DNA of 64,000 nucleotides from Hymenobacter polaris (GCF_012927305.1 NZ_JABBGH010000001.1:1-64000), one strand, 5' to 3'; counted from the stretch's first letter, positions 1-8,955 are shown. Notes: generated from the sequence alone by a model not told the origin. Numbers and translations: made by a program.

Positions 1-73
1 GCTTGTCGAAGCATCTCTGCCGCTTCGTTGTTGTTGACTCAAGCAACGAAGCGGCAGAGATGCTTCGACAAGC
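1..73. repeat. Dispersed palindromic element (partial at window edge)
   Basis: Two perfect 30-bp arms (1-30 and 44-73) are separated by 13 bp. The arms contain the GAAGCATCTC core shared by the other dispersed palindromes, and the right flank continues into the TGACGTTCTTT end typical of the family. The left end is probably cut off by the window edge. The element is translatable in the frame of the next gene, which makes that gene look artificially long. Confidence 0.85.
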
Positions 74-101
74 TCCGCCTGACGTTCTTTTAGCCCCAAC
101 T

Positions 102-980
102 ATGGTTCGCCTTCTCTCCCTACTGCTGCTACTGCCGCTGCTGGCCCTAGGCCCCGCCGGCGACCGGCCGGCTTACCGCCTCTTCACCGCCCAGGGCCAG
201 GCGGCCGACTACGACCAGATGCTAACCCAGTTGGCCACGGCCGATGTAGTGCTCTTCGGCGAGCAGCACAACGACCCCATCGCGCACTGGCTGGAGTTGC
301 AAGTGGCCCAGGATTTGAACCGCCTCAAGGGCCCCGGCAAGCTGGTAATCGGGATGGAGATGTTTGAGCGCGACGTGCAGCTGCAGCTCACGCAGTACCT
401 GGCCGGCACGCTGCCCGACTCAGCCTTCGAGCGCCAGAGCCGGCCCTGGCCCAACTACGCTACCGACTACCGCCCGCTGCTAGCCTTTGCGCAGGCGGCC
501 CAGCTGCCGGTGGTGGCCACCAATGTGCCGCGCCGCTACGCCCAGCAGGTGGCCCGCGGCTCGCTGGCAGCCCTAGGGGCCCTGCCGGCCGCCGACAAGG
601 CCTACATGATGCCCCTGCCGCTGAAGGTGGACTATGAGCTGCCCGGCTACCAGAAGATGGCCGCCATGTTTGGCGGGGCCGGCGCGCACGGCGGCGGCAG
701 CCAAACTATCATCCAGGCCCAGGCGCTGAAGGATGCCACCATGGCCTACAGCATCCGCCAGAACCTGAAGCCCGGCCAGACGCTGCTGCACCTCAACGGC
801 TCGTTCCACTCGGACAACCACGACGGCATCGTGGCCTACCTGAAAACCGGTAAGCCCGCGCTGAAGGTGTTGACCATAAGCACCGTCAGCCAAAGCCAGC
901 TGCAAATCCTGGATAAGGAGAACCTGAACCTGGCCGACTACGTGCTGGTGGTGCCGGCCGACATGACCAAGACATACTAA
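102..980 (+). CDS. ChaN/Tiki-like (DUF399) putative haem-binding lipoprotein
   Basis: The protein has 292 aa. The ATG at 102 gives a hydrophobic N-terminal signal (MVRLLSLLLLLPLLALG), whereas the longer frame starting at position 3 only reads through the palindromic repeat. After the signal comes a segment (VVLFGEQHNDPIAHW) with the GE-x-H-x-[DN] pattern of the ChaN/TIKI/erythromycin-esterase-like fold. Later motifs such as GMEMFERDVQ and LHLNGSFHSDNHDG also fit the DUF399 family. Known members are cell-envelope proteins that bind haem or act as hydrolases linked to iron uptake; which role applies here is not shown. No iron-uptake genes lie beside it. There is no clear lipobox Cys, so it is probably periplasmic rather than lipidated. 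Confidence 0.8.
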   Translation: MVRLLSLLLLLPLLALGPAGDRPAYRLFTAQGQAADYDQMLTQLATADVVLFGEQHNDPIAHWLELQVAQDLNRLKGPGKLVIGMEMFERDVQLQLTQYLAGTLPDSAFERQSRPWPNYATDYRPLLAFAQAAQLPVVATNVPRRYAQQVARGSLAALGALPAADKAYMMPLPLKVDYELPGYQKMAAMFGGAGAHGGGSQTIIQAQALKDATMAYSIRQNLKPGQTLLHLNGSFHSDNHDGIVAYLKTGKPALKVLTISTVSQSQLQILDKENLNLADYVLVVPADMTKTY

Positions 981-1012
981 GCCCGGCGCTTAGTAAACTT
1001 AGTAAACAAAGC

Positions 1013-1106
1013 ACGTCATGCTGAGCTTGCCGAAGCATCTCTACTGAACAACTCCTAGGGTGACGTTCGGCAGAGATGCTTCGCGGGGCTCAGCATGACG
1101 TTCTTT
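1013..1106. repeat. Dispersed palindromic element (GAAGCATCTC family)
   Basis: An imperfect inverted repeat begins with ACGTCATGCTGAGC and ends with GCTCAGCATGACGTTCTTT, around inner arms GAAGCATCTCT and AGAGATGCTTCG. The middle parts of the arms differ (CTTGCC against CGCGGG), so the arms are mosaic. The loop contains CCTAGGG. It lies between two co-directional genes. Confidence 0.85.
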
Positions 1107-1126
1107 ACTTGGAATTGACTAATCCT

Positions 1127-1762
1127 ATGCTTTCTACCCGCACCCCCCAGGTGCTGCCCTCGGCCGCCGACTTGCAGCGCTTGGCCCAGGCGCTGGCTGT
1201 GCTCGATGCCATCAACTCGCCCGACTGGGAATACCGCTACTATAGCTACAACCCCGCCTGGGCGCCGGGCGAGGCCGTGCTGGAAATGCGCGACGGCGAG
1301 GGCGACGAGATGCTGGTGCTGTTCCGGCCCGAGGGCTGCGCCATCAACGGCTTCCTGGCCGAATACCCGCAGCCCGATAAGCAGCAGGTGACGCGCGGCC
1401 TGCCCGAAGTATTCGACGAGTTCCTGTTTGACGAGCCAGTGGCCAGCACCGGCACCACGTTCTGCCTCTGGCACACGCCCGCCCACGGCTGGCAAACCGG
1501 CGTGCTTGGCCCCGAGGACGATGGCTCGGAAGAGCTGCTCTACCTCTTCGACCAGGACCCCGCCACCTACGCCGAGTGGGCCACCGAATACTACACCGAC
1601 GAAACCGACCGGCCGCCCATCACGCCCGAAGCCGTGGCGCCCATCTACCGCCACGAGGTGCTGACGAAAGCCATGGTGCATGCCCTCAACCCCGAGCTAA
1701 CCGACTTCGTGGCCCTAGGGGCGGAGCTGCAGGAAATTGGGTATACGTATGATTTTAAGTAA
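1127..1762 (+). CDS. Conserved-looking hypothetical protein, acidic, cytosolic
   Basis: The protein has 211 aa. I chose the ATG at 1127 because the longer frame from 1076 starts inside the palindromic element. It has no signal peptide and no membrane segment. It is acidic and rich in Tyr and Trp (YRYYSYNPAW, EWATEYYTDE), with a predicted mixed alpha/beta character. The style resembles small Bacteroidota proteins of SMI1/immunity-like type, but I see no diagnostic motif and do not assign a function. The next gene starts 12 bp downstream, so the two may be co-transcribed. Confidence 0.7.
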   Translation: MLSTRTPQVLPSAADLQRLAQALAVLDAINSPDWEYRYYSYNPAWAPGEAVLEMRDGEGDEMLVLFRPEGCAINGFLAEYPQPDKQQVTRGLPEVFDEFLFDEPVASTGTTFCLWHTPAHGWQTGVLGPEDDGSEELLYLFDQDPATYAEWATEYYTDETDRPPITPEAVAPIYRHEVLTKAMVHALNPELTDFVALGAELQEIGYTYDFK

Positions 1763-1774
1763 TCATCACGGAAT

Positions 1775-2452
1775 ATGGCAAAGCGAAACTGCTTGTATAG
1801 GGAAAGTGTCAGTTCGGGCCTAGGGGTGTTTGAGCTACGAATAGACTCTACAGGCGAGCTAGTAAGCATTGAAGCTAATGCTGCTTTAGTCACTATTCAG
1901 TCAACAAGTCATCGCCTTACTATTAAACACGTTGCGGCACCTGTTCACTGGTTGCCAGACCGGATGAAAGTAGACTGGGCCGAAGCTTGGCTGTTTTACA
2001 TCACTAAGCAGACCAACCAGCAGGAGTTACTTACTGTATCCTTTGGGCTACCAGCTATGCCGGCTGCTACGCAAGCGGGGAGCAATACGGGCCAATTTCT
2101 GACAGCCATTGAGTTTGAAGATGGTAGCTGGCAGGTGCACCTCGGCACGCCGGACGAGGAATGGTTTGCCTTGTATGGAGAGCAGGCGCGGCTGCCAGCG
2201 CGTTTGAAAGAGTCTTTGGCTAACAATGAGTTGCTAGTCACCAGTATTGAAGCAAATGGCTTGAAGAGCAGCGTGCCCGAATTGCACTTGCAGGAGCAAT
2301 TTTATTTGCATTACATTTTAGCAGAAAGCCCCCGGCGTAAATCAACCGATTATCCTGATGAATGGGATGTTTCTACCTGGTTCGCCGTGGACCAATCGCA
2401 AAAAGCCCTAGAGGCAGCTTGGCTTCAACAAGCAAACACAAGCGGAGAATAA
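1775..2452 (+). CDS. Hypothetical protein with lower GC than its surroundings
   Basis: The protein has 225 aa and starts 12 bp after the preceding gene. No signal peptide or transmembrane stretch is visible, and I recognise no motif. The DNA is clearly less GC-rich than its neighbours and uses more A/T-ending codons, which could reflect recent acquisition or weak codon selection. It carries only one CCTAGGG site, near its start (about 1819). The pair 1127-1762 and 1775-2452 may be a small accessory two-gene unit; this is inferred from spacing alone. Confidence 0.6.
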   Translation: MAKRNCLYRESVSSGLGVFELRIDSTGELVSIEANAALVTIQSTSHRLTIKHVAAPVHWLPDRMKVDWAEAWLFYITKQTNQQELLTVSFGLPAMPAATQAGSNTGQFLTAIEFEDGSWQVHLGTPDEEWFALYGEQARLPARLKESLANNELLVTSIEANGLKSSVPELHLQEQFYLHYILAESPRRKSTDYPDEWDVSTWFAVDQSQKALEAAWLQQANTSGE

Positions 2453-2467
2453 CGCTTTTAGTAGTTG

Positions 2468-4576
2468 ATGAGAAAGAGAATACTCCTATTCGCTGCGGCA
2501 CTGCTCGCCAGCGCTGGCGCCCACGCCCAAACTATCCACTCGCCCAACCACCGCCTAGCCCTCACTTTCGCCCTGACGCCGGCCGGCGAGCCGAGCTACC
2601 AGCTTAGCTACGGTAGCAAGCCCGTTATTAAGCCCAGTCGCCTAGGGGTGCTGCTGCGCGGCGGGGCGGGTATGGAGCAGGGCTTCGTGGTGGCGGGCGT
2701 GGACAGCAGCGCCCACGACGATACTTGGACGCCGGTGTGGGGCGAGGTCAAAAGCATCCGCAACCACTACCAAGAGCTGGCCGTGACCTTGCGCCAGCCG
2801 CAGCAGCAAAACCGCGCGCTGGTGCTGCGCTTCCGGGTGTTCGACGACGGCCTAGGGTTCCGCTACGAGTGGCCCCGGCAGCAGCAGCTGGCCTATTTCG
2901 TGGTGAGCGAGGAGCGCACCGAGTTCAACCTGCCGGCCGACCACAAGGCGTTCTGGATTCCGGGCGACTACGACTCGAACGAGTACCGCTACACCACCTC
3001 GCGGCTGAGCGCCATCAATACGCTGCCCATCAAGCAGCTGGAGATGCGGGCCGCCCCCTACACCGTGCAGACGCCGCTGATGCTGAAGGCGGACGACGGG
3101 CTGTATATCAACATCCACGAGGCGGGGCTGGAAAACTACTCGGCCATGTTCCTAAACGTGGACACCAAGACCTTCGGGCTGCGCAGCCAGCTAGTACCCG
3201 ATGCCATGGGCAACATGGCCTACCTGCAAACGCCCGACCACACACCCTGGCGCACGGTGGTAGTGGCCGACAACGCGCCCGCCGTGCTGGCCAGCAAGCT
3301 CATCCTCAACCTCAACGAGCCCAGCCGGATAGCCGATACGGGCTGGATTAAGCCCCAGAAATTTGTGGGCGTGTGGTGGCTGATGCAAGTGGGCAAGGCC
3401 AGCTGGAACTACGCCGACAGCACCAACCTCAAGCTGGCTACCACCGATTGGAGCAAGCTGAAACCCAACGGCCGCCACGGCGCCACCACCGCCCGCGTCA
3501 AGCAGTACATCGACTTCGCCGCTGCCCACCACATCGAGGGTGTGCTGGTGGAGGGCTGGAACGTGGGCTGGGAAGACTGGGTGGGCAACTGGAAGGAGGA
3601 CGTGTTCGACTTCGTGACGCCCTACCCCGACTTCGCGGTGGATGAGCTGCGCGACTACGCCGCCGCCAAGGGCGTGCACCTCATCATGCACCACGAAACC
3701 AGCGGCTCGGCCACCAACTACGAGCGCCGCCAGGAGGATGCCTACCGGTTTATGCAGGAGCACGGCTATCCGGCCGTGAAAACCGGCTACGTGGGCAAAA
3801 TCATCCCTAGGGGCGAGCACCACGACGGGCAGTGGATGGTGCGCCACTACGCCCGCGCCGCCCGCCTCACGGCCGCAAGCCGGCTCATGATTGACATGCA
3901 CGAGCCCGTCCGCCCCACCGGCCTGCACCGCACCTACCCTAACTGGCTGGCCAGCGAGGCCGCCCGCGGCAACGAGTTCAACGCCTTCAGCGAAGGCAAC
4001 CTGCCCGAGCACGAAACGATTTTGCCCTTCACGCGCCTCATGGGCGGGCCCATGGACTACACGCCGGGTATCTTCAAAATCAAGCTCGACGACTACGGCC
4101 CCCAGGAAAAGGGCCGCCAGGTGCATACCACCCTGGCCAAGCAGCTGGCCCTGTACGTGACCATGTACTCGCCCCTGCAAATGGCCGCCGACCTACCCGA
4201 AAACTACGAGCCGCATCTCGACGCCTTTAAGTTCATCGAGGATGTGCCGGTGGATTGGGACGACACCCGCATCGTGGCCGCCGAGCCGGGCGACTACCTC
4301 ACCATTGCGCGCCAGGCCAAGGGCAGAGACGAGTGGTACCTAGGGTCCATAACCGACGAAAATGCCCGCCAACAGTCGGTAAAGCTCGATTTTTTGCGCC
4401 CCGGCCAGCGCTACGAAGCCACCATTTATGCTGATGGCAAAGGTGCCGACTGGGAAAAGAACCCCACCAGCTACCGCATCTCAAAGCAGCAGGTAACCAA
4501 CAAATCGACCCTGAAGCTGCGGCTGGCGCCCGGCGGCGGCGCGGCGGTGAGCATCAAGCCGGTCGGAGGGAAGTAA
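2468..4576 (+). CDS. Glycoside hydrolase family 97 (SusB-like alpha-glucosidase/galactosidase)
   Basis: The protein has 702 aa, the usual length for GH97. The ATG at 2468 begins a signal peptide (MRKRILLFAAALLASAGAHAQ); a TTG one codon upstream is a less likely start. The N-terminal third is a beta-sandwich (DDGLGFRYEWP, AFWIPGDYDSNEY). The middle is a TIM barrel with GVLVEGWNVGWEDW, a glutamate in HHETSG (E410), and NLPEHETILPFTRLMGGPMDYTPG, all GH97 landmarks. The C-terminus is a small beta domain. The pairing of catalytic residues suggests the inverting, SusB-like branch, but I cannot settle substrate or mechanism by eye. It probably acts in the periplasm on oligosaccharides. No SusC/D partner is adjacent. 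Confidence 0.9.
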   Translation: MRKRILLFAAALLASAGAHAQTIHSPNHRLALTFALTPAGEPSYQLSYGSKPVIKPSRLGVLLRGGAGMEQGFVVAGVDSSAHDDTWTPVWGEVKSIRNHYQELAVTLRQPQQQNRALVLRFRVFDDGLGFRYEWPRQQQLAYFVVSEERTEFNLPADHKAFWIPGDYDSNEYRYTTSRLSAINTLPIKQLEMRAAPYTVQTPLMLKADDGLYINIHEAGLENYSAMFLNVDTKTFGLRSQLVPDAMGNMAYLQTPDHTPWRTVVVADNAPAVLASKLILNLNEPSRIADTGWIKPQKFVGVWWLMQVGKASWNYADSTNLKLATTDWSKLKPNGRHGATTARVKQYIDFAAAHHIEGVLVEGWNVGWEDWVGNWKEDVFDFVTPYPDFAVDELRDYAAAKGVHLIMHHETSGSATNYERRQEDAYRFMQEHGYPAVKTGYVGKIIPRGEHHDGQWMVRHYARAARLTAASRLMIDMHEPVRPTGLHRTYPNWLASEAARGNEFNAFSEGNLPEHETILPFTRLMGGPMDYTPGIFKIKLDDYGPQEKGRQVHTTLAKQLALYVTMYSPLQMAADLPENYEPHLDAFKFIEDVPVDWDDTRIVAAEPGDYLTIARQAKGRDEWYLGSITDENARQQSVKLDFLRPGQRYEATIYADGKGADWEKNPTSYRISKQQVTNKSTLKLRLAPGGGAAVSIKPVGGK

Positions 4577-4590
4577 ATTAGAAATCAAAA

Positions 4591-4691
4591 GAACGTCATG
4601 CGGAGCGCAGTCGAAGCATCTCTATCGCGCCGTTCGGGTGTCGTTCGGTAAAGATGCTTCGGCAAGCGGACGCCAGATGAGCATGACCGCC
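4591..4691. repeat. Dispersed palindromic element, mosaic arms
   Basis: The outer left arm reads GAACGTCATGCGGAGCGCAGTCGAAGCATCTCT. The right arm carries AGATGCTTCGGCAAG followed by a GGACGCCAGATGAGCATGAC end, which matches the arms of the element at 41064-41190 rather than its own left arm. This indicates that arms of different subtypes have been combined. It lies between GH97 and the YetF-like gene. Confidence 0.75.
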
Positions 4692-4759
4692 TATTTTACC
4701 TAAGTCATTCGCCTAGCCCGCCGCCAACCCCGCTCGCCGCGCCCCGTAGGCAAGGGTTT

Positions 4760-5302
4760 ATGGAAAAGATATTTTACACCAGCTGGGAGAGCCTGGTTCG
4801 TACGCTCATTATCAGCGTGCTGGCTTATGCGGGGCTGATACTGATGCTGCGCATCTCGGGCAAGCGCACCTTGTCAAAGATGAATGCCTTTGACTTAATT
4901 GTGACCGTGGCCCTAGGGTCGACGCTGGCCACGGTGCTGCTGAGCAAGAGCGTAGCGCTGGCCGACGGCCTGCTGGCGTTTGCGCTGCTCATTGGGTTTC
5001 AGTACGGCATTACGTGGCTGTCGGTGCGCTCCCAGGCAGTAAGTGGGCTGGTGAAAGCCAGCCCCACGCTGCTGGTGTACCAGGGGCAGTTTTTGCACGC
5101 CGCTATGCGCGCCGAGCGCGTGACGGAGGGCGAGGTGCTGGCCAGCCTGCGCGAGCGCGGCATTGGCACGCTGGCCGAGGCGGCGGCCGTAATCCTCGAA
5201 AACGACGGCACCCTCAACGCGCTGAAAGACGCGCCCGCCGGCGTGGGGGCGGCGCTGGGCAACGTGCCGGGCTTCACGAAGCGGCAGGCGCAGCACGAGT
5301 AA
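4760..5302 (+). CDS. DUF421 (YetF-like) membrane protein
   Basis: The protein has 180 aa. The N-terminal ~80 residues hold about three membrane helices (TLIISVLAYAGLILMLRISG, ATVLLSK..., LLAFALLIGFQYGITWL), followed by a soluble domain. The motif RISGKRTLSKMNAFDLIVTVALGS is the signature of the DUF421/YetF family. The family is linked in spore formers to membrane and germinant functions; in Bacteroidota its role is unknown. It is separated by 3 bp from the next gene, so the two are probably co-transcribed. Confidence 0.85.
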   Translation: MEKIFYTSWESLVRTLIISVLAYAGLILMLRISGKRTLSKMNAFDLIVTVALGSTLATVLLSKSVALADGLLAFALLIGFQYGITWLSVRSQAVSGLVKASPTLLVYQGQFLHAAMRAERVTEGEVLASLRERGIGTLAEAAAVILENDGTLNALKDAPAGVGAALGNVPGFTKRQAQHE

Positions 5303-5305
5303 AAA

Positions 5306-6295
5306 ATGCGGCAGTTTAACAACCGTATTTGGGTCGGCCTGCGGCTGCTGGGGCTGGCGGCCGGGCTGCTGGCTGCCCGGCCGGCCGGTGCCCAGTCGGC
5401 CGCCGCGCCTGCCTTCGCCGTGGTGCCCCTAGGGGTGCGCGGCGGCCTCGACGAAAGTAACCTCTCGGCCTACCTAGTGGCGCCCGCCGGCAGCGCCGCC
5501 TACGTGTGCCTGGATGCGGGTAGCCTGCGCACGGGCCTCGAAAAAGCCCTGGCCAGCCGGGCGCTGGCGGGCCCTGGCCCCGAGGCGGTGCTGCGGCAGC
5601 AGGTGTGCGCCTACCTGCTCTCGCACGCGCACCTCGACCACGTAGCTGGCCTGCTGCTCAACGCCCCCGACGATTCGTCCAAGCCTATCTATGGCTTGGC
5701 CAGTTGCCTAAAAACCCTGCAAAACGACTACTTCAACTGGCGCGCCTGGCCCAACTTCGGCAATGGCGGCGCCGCGCCTGCGCTGGGCAAGTACCAGTTG
5801 CTGCCCCTGGCGCCGGGGCCGGCCCTAGGCATCCCAGGCACGGCGCTCCGGGTGCGGGCCTTCCCGCTCAGCCACGGGCCGGGCTACGAGAGCGCCGCCT
5901 TTCTGCTGCAAAGCGGCCCCGACTATCTGCTGTATTTGGGCGACACTGGGGCCGACGAGCTGGAGCACAGCCAGCACCTGCGCACGTTGTGGCAGGCCGT
6001 GGCGCCGCTGGTGCAAGCTGGGCAGCTGCGCGGCATCTTCCTCGAAACCTCATACCCCAATGAGCAGCCCGAAACCCAACTCTTCGGTCATCTCACGCCC
6101 CGCCGGCTGTGGCAGGAGCTAGGGACCCTAGGGCAACTGGCCGGCCCCGAGGCCCTGCGCCGGGTGCCGCTCATCATCACTCACCGCAAGCCGCCCGCCA
6201 ATCAGGAAGCGGCCATCGCCCGGCAGCTGGCAGCTGGCAACACCCTCGGGATGAAGCTAGTGTACCCGGTGCAGGGGCAGCGGCTGGGGCTGTGA
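5306..6295 (+). CDS. Class II 3',5'-cyclic-nucleotide phosphodiesterase, exported
   Basis: The protein has 329 aa. An N-terminal signal region (LRLLGLAAGLLAARPAGAQ) predicts export. The metal-binding motif SHAHLDH (residues 106-112) is the class II cAMP phosphodiesterase form of the metallo-beta-lactamase HxHxDH motif. Later metal or substrate positions include FPLSHG, YLGDTGADEL and FLETSYPN. Known members (yeast PDE1, Vibrio CpdP) hydrolyse cAMP or cGMP. A periplasmic enzyme would act on external cyclic nucleotides. It starts 3 bp after the YetF-like gene. Confidence 0.88.
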   Translation: MRQFNNRIWVGLRLLGLAAGLLAARPAGAQSAAAPAFAVVPLGVRGGLDESNLSAYLVAPAGSAAYVCLDAGSLRTGLEKALASRALAGPGPEAVLRQQVCAYLLSHAHLDHVAGLLLNAPDDSSKPIYGLASCLKTLQNDYFNWRAWPNFGNGGAAPALGKYQLLPLAPGPALGIPGTALRVRAFPLSHGPGYESAAFLLQSGPDYLLYLGDTGADELEHSQHLRTLWQAVAPLVQAGQLRGIFLETSYPNEQPETQLFGHLTPRRLWQELGTLGQLAGPEALRRVPLIITHRKPPANQEAAIARQLAAGNTLGMKLVYPVQGQRLGL

Positions 6296-6342
6296 GCAGT
6301 GGCTATGGTAGCATAGCATTTCACAGTGGTGTACCGTAGCTG

Positions 6343-6531
6343 CTACGAGCCAGCCTCATTCAGGCCGGCCTTTTTGAGGGCTTCGCCTAAGCCTTTTTGC
6401 AGCTGGGCGCCCGACTCGGCTGGGGCGCCTTCCACGATGCCGTACTGCTGCTTGAGGCGCTCCCACTCGGCCAGCGGGATAAAGACGCCAGTAACGACGC
6501 CCTTGGGGTCGGAGAGGTACTTGATATCCAT
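6343..6531 (-). CDS. Small orphan antitoxin-like protein
   Basis: The protein is 62 aa, starting at the ATG whose complement is 6529-6531 (MDIKYLSDPKGVVTGVF...); the longer frame reads through low-quality sequence upstream. The segment FIPLAEWERLKQQYG resembles the strand-then-helix start of Phd/RelB-type antitoxins and related Bacteroidota small proteins, which end in a partner-binding helix. No toxin gene is next to it: both neighbours lie on the other strand and are unrelated. It is either an orphan antitoxin, a regulator, or a small protein of unknown role. The family call is weak. Confidence 0.5.
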   Translation of the reverse strand: MDIKYLSDPKGVVTGVFIPLAEWERLKQQYGIVEGAPAESGAQLQKGLGEALKKAGLNEAGS

Positions 6532-6624
6532 GAAAAAGGAAGAAATAGGAAAAGACGAATGTGCGAAACAAACATAAGGCCGGGCCGCGCGTAGAAAACG
6601 GCAACTTACCATAGGGTGCCCCTG

Positions 6625-7554
6625 ATGTTTGACGATGCTATTCGGGTAGCGAATACCTACTGGACCCAATTTCTGTACGTGCTGCCGCGGCTGGTTATTG
6701 CAGCCGTGCTGCTGGCCGCCGTGTGGGTAGGCGCCTCGCGGCTGCGCGTGTGGCTGGCCGCCAAAATCGGCGCTCACGCCAACGACCCCCTGCTGATTGA
6801 CTTCCTGACCCAGATAGGGCGCTGGCTGCTGGTGGGTATCGGCATCATATTGGCCCTCAACATCCTAGGGCTGTCGCAGCTGGTAAGCGGTATGCTGGCG
6901 GGCCTGGGGCTGTCGGCCTTTGTAGTGGGCTTCGCATTCAAGGACATCGCCGAAAACTTCCTAGCGGGTATTCTACTGGCCTTCAACCGGCCGTTCAGCA
7001 TTAACGACACCATTCAGATTAAGGACATGTTTGGGCGCGTCACGCACCTGAACCTACGCACTACTACTATCCTCACCTTCGACGGGCGCGACATCTCCAT
7101 TCCCAACGCCGTGGTGCTGAAGGAGCCGCTCATCAACTTCACGCAGAACGGGTTTATTCGCCAGGACTTCGTGGTGGGCATCGGCTACAACGACGACGCC
7201 AAAAAGGGCATCGAGCTGATGCTAAAAGAAATAGAGCAGGAAGCCGATGTGAAGCGGGGCGATGGCAAAGACCCGTTTGCCGTGGTAGAAGAGCTGGCGC
7301 TGAACTCGGTCAACATTAAAGTATTTTTTTGGGCCACCACCGACAGCTACCGCAAGGGCGTGTTGGAGCTAAAGAGCCGCATTATAAACCGCATCTTGGT
7401 CAAGCTCACGGCCGAAGGCTTTAGCTTCCCCTCCAACATCGTGGAGCTGCAATATCCGCCGGCCCCGCTGCAAATCCAGTCGGCAGGACAGCCGGCCACC
7501 GGTCAGCCCGCGTCGGCGGCTGCCACTTCCTCAGTTCCACAGCCCACAGCATGA
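6625..7554 (+). CDS. MscS-family small-conductance mechanosensitive channel
   Basis: The protein has 309 aa. The ATG at 6625 has an AGGG run 8-10 bp upstream; a GTG three codons earlier is possible. Three membrane helices occupy roughly residues 15-115. The pore-lining/beta-domain signature is clear (LSAFVVGFAFKDIAENFLAG, then RPFSINDTIQI and FDGRDISIPNAVV). The C-terminal alpha/beta cytoplasmic domain is followed by a Pro/Ala-rich tail. The channel releases solutes on hypo-osmotic shock. Its stop codon overlaps the next start (ATGA), so it is translationally coupled to a second membrane protein. Confidence 0.92.
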   Translation: MFDDAIRVANTYWTQFLYVLPRLVIAAVLLAAVWVGASRLRVWLAAKIGAHANDPLLIDFLTQIGRWLLVGIGIILALNILGLSQLVSGMLAGLGLSAFVVGFAFKDIAENFLAGILLAFNRPFSINDTIQIKDMFGRVTHLNLRTTTILTFDGRDISIPNAVVLKEPLINFTQNGFIRQDFVVGIGYNDDAKKGIELMLKEIEQEADVKRGDGKDPFAVVEELALNSVNIKVFFWATTDSYRKGVLELKSRIINRILVKLTAEGFSFPSNIVELQYPPAPLQIQSAGQPATGQPASAAATSSVPQPTA

Positions 7555-8873
7555 ATAAGCTGCAGCGCTGGTGGTCAGAGCTAAATTCCAGTCTTTGGTT
7601 TGTGCCGACTATCATGGTAACAGTGGCCATGCTACTGGCCTACCTCCTGGTAAATTTTGACGATACCCACAAGAACAGCTGGATGAAGCAGCACCCGCTG
7701 CTGTTTGGCTCGGGGGCAGCGGGGGCGCGCGGCATGCTCTCGTCCATCGCCAGCTCCATGATTACGGTGGCGGGCCTTATCTTCTCGCTCACCCTTAGTA
7801 CGCTGGCCCAGGTGTCGAGCCAGTACACCTCGCGGCTGCTGCGCAATTTTATGCGCGACCGCACCAACCAGGTGGTGATGGGCTTTTTCGTGGGCATCTT
7901 CGTGTACTGCCTCATCGTGCTGCGCACCATTCGGGGCAGCGACGAGGGCGATTTTGTGCCCAGCACCGCCATTTCCTTTGCCCTGGTGCTGGCGCTGGTC
8001 AGCATTGGGATGCTTATTGCCTTTATCCACCACATTGCCTCCTCCATTCAGGCGGCCAACGTGGTGGGCAATGCCGCCGACGAAACCCATAGGATTCTCG
8101 ACAAGCTGTTTCCAAAGCGAATTGGGTACGCCGCCACCCACCACGAAAAGGCCGACCTGGACGCCACCACCCGCCTCAACTGGCACCCGGTGGTGGCGCT
8201 GCAATCGGGCTACGTGCAGGGCATCGACGACGCGGACCTGCTGAAGCTGGCGCAGGACGGCAACCTGGTGGTGCGCATGGAGCTGGGCATCGGCAGCTTC
8301 GCGGCCGAGGGCGCACCTTTGGTGAGCGTGGCCAGCTACGACACCGCCCAGCCCTGGCTGCCCAACGAGAAGATAACCAAGCGCATTGACGACGCTTACG
8401 GCATTGGCCGGCAGCGCACTATCGACCAGGATTTTGGCTTTGGCGTGCGCCAGATTGTGGACATTGCCCTCAAGGCCCTGTCGCCGGGCATCAACGATAC
8501 CAGCACTGGCGTCATGTGCCTCGACCGCCTAGGGGCCCTGCTGGCCCTACTAACCGAGCGTGAACTGGGCGAGCCCCTGCGGGCTGATAATGGCCGGGTG
8601 CGCCTCATTGCCAAGCGGCCCGATTTCGCGGCCTACCTCAGCGAGGCCTTCGACCAGATTCGGGCCAGTTCGCTCGAAAACCTGGCCATTTACTTGCGCA
8701 CATATAACGCGCTGCTCACCATTGCGGGCCGCCAGCGTCGCCCCGGCTACCGCGAGGCCCTGCTGCACCAGAGCCACCTAAGCTGGGAGGCCGCCACCAA
8801 AAACCTGACCAGCGACTACGAGCTAAAGCAGGTGCGCGAGCGCTTCGAGGAGCTGCAACGGGCGCTAGCGTAG
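7551..8873 (+). CDS. DUF2254 family predicted membrane protein
   Basis: The protein has 440 aa and overlaps mscS by 4 bp. Four membrane helices lie in the first ~165 residues (for example FVPTIMVTVAMLLAYLLV, MITVAGLIFSLTLSTLAQV). The motifs SSIASSMITVAGLIFSLTL and SQYTSRLLRNFMRD are typical of DUF2254. The rest is soluble, with FGVRQIVDIALKALSPGINDT near the end of the conserved part. Function is unknown; coupling to MscS suggests a role in membrane tension or osmotic response (inference). A strong terminator follows. Confidence 0.85.
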   Translation: MNKLQRWWSELNSSLWFVPTIMVTVAMLLAYLLVNFDDTHKNSWMKQHPLLFGSGAAGARGMLSSIASSMITVAGLIFSLTLSTLAQVSSQYTSRLLRNFMRDRTNQVVMGFFVGIFVYCLIVLRTIRGSDEGDFVPSTAISFALVLALVSIGMLIAFIHHIASSIQAANVVGNAADETHRILDKLFPKRIGYAATHHEKADLDATTRLNWHPVVALQSGYVQGIDDADLLKLAQDGNLVVRMELGIGSFAAEGAPLVSVASYDTAQPWLPNEKITKRIDDAYGIGRQRTIDQDFGFGVRQIVDIALKALSPGINDTSTGVMCLDRLGALLALLTERELGEPLRADNGRVRLIAKRPDFAAYLSEAFDQIRASSLENLAIYLRTYNALLTIAGRQRRPGYREALLHQSHLSWEAATKNLTSDYELKQVRERFEELQRALA

Positions 8874-8914
8874 CCGCACCCGGCTCGAAACAAATTGCGC
8901 CAAATACACCCTAG

Positions 8915-8955
8915 GGGTCGGTTTCCGAAATAGGTTTCGGGAGCCGACCCTTTTT
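8915..8955 (+). terminator. Rho-independent terminator
   Basis: A near-perfect GC-rich stem (8915-8930 with 8936-8950) is followed by a run of five T. It ends the mscS/DUF2254 unit and separates it from the uncharacterised locus that starts at 9036. Confidence 0.85.

Noticed and set aside
3..101. N-terminal extension of the ChaN-like protein
   Set aside because: It is translation of the palindromic element; the ATG at 102 gives a proper signal peptide.
3191..4180. Open frame of 329 codons on the minus strand over the GH97 gene
   Set aside because: Composition typical of antisense frames in high-GC genes; no start context or domain.
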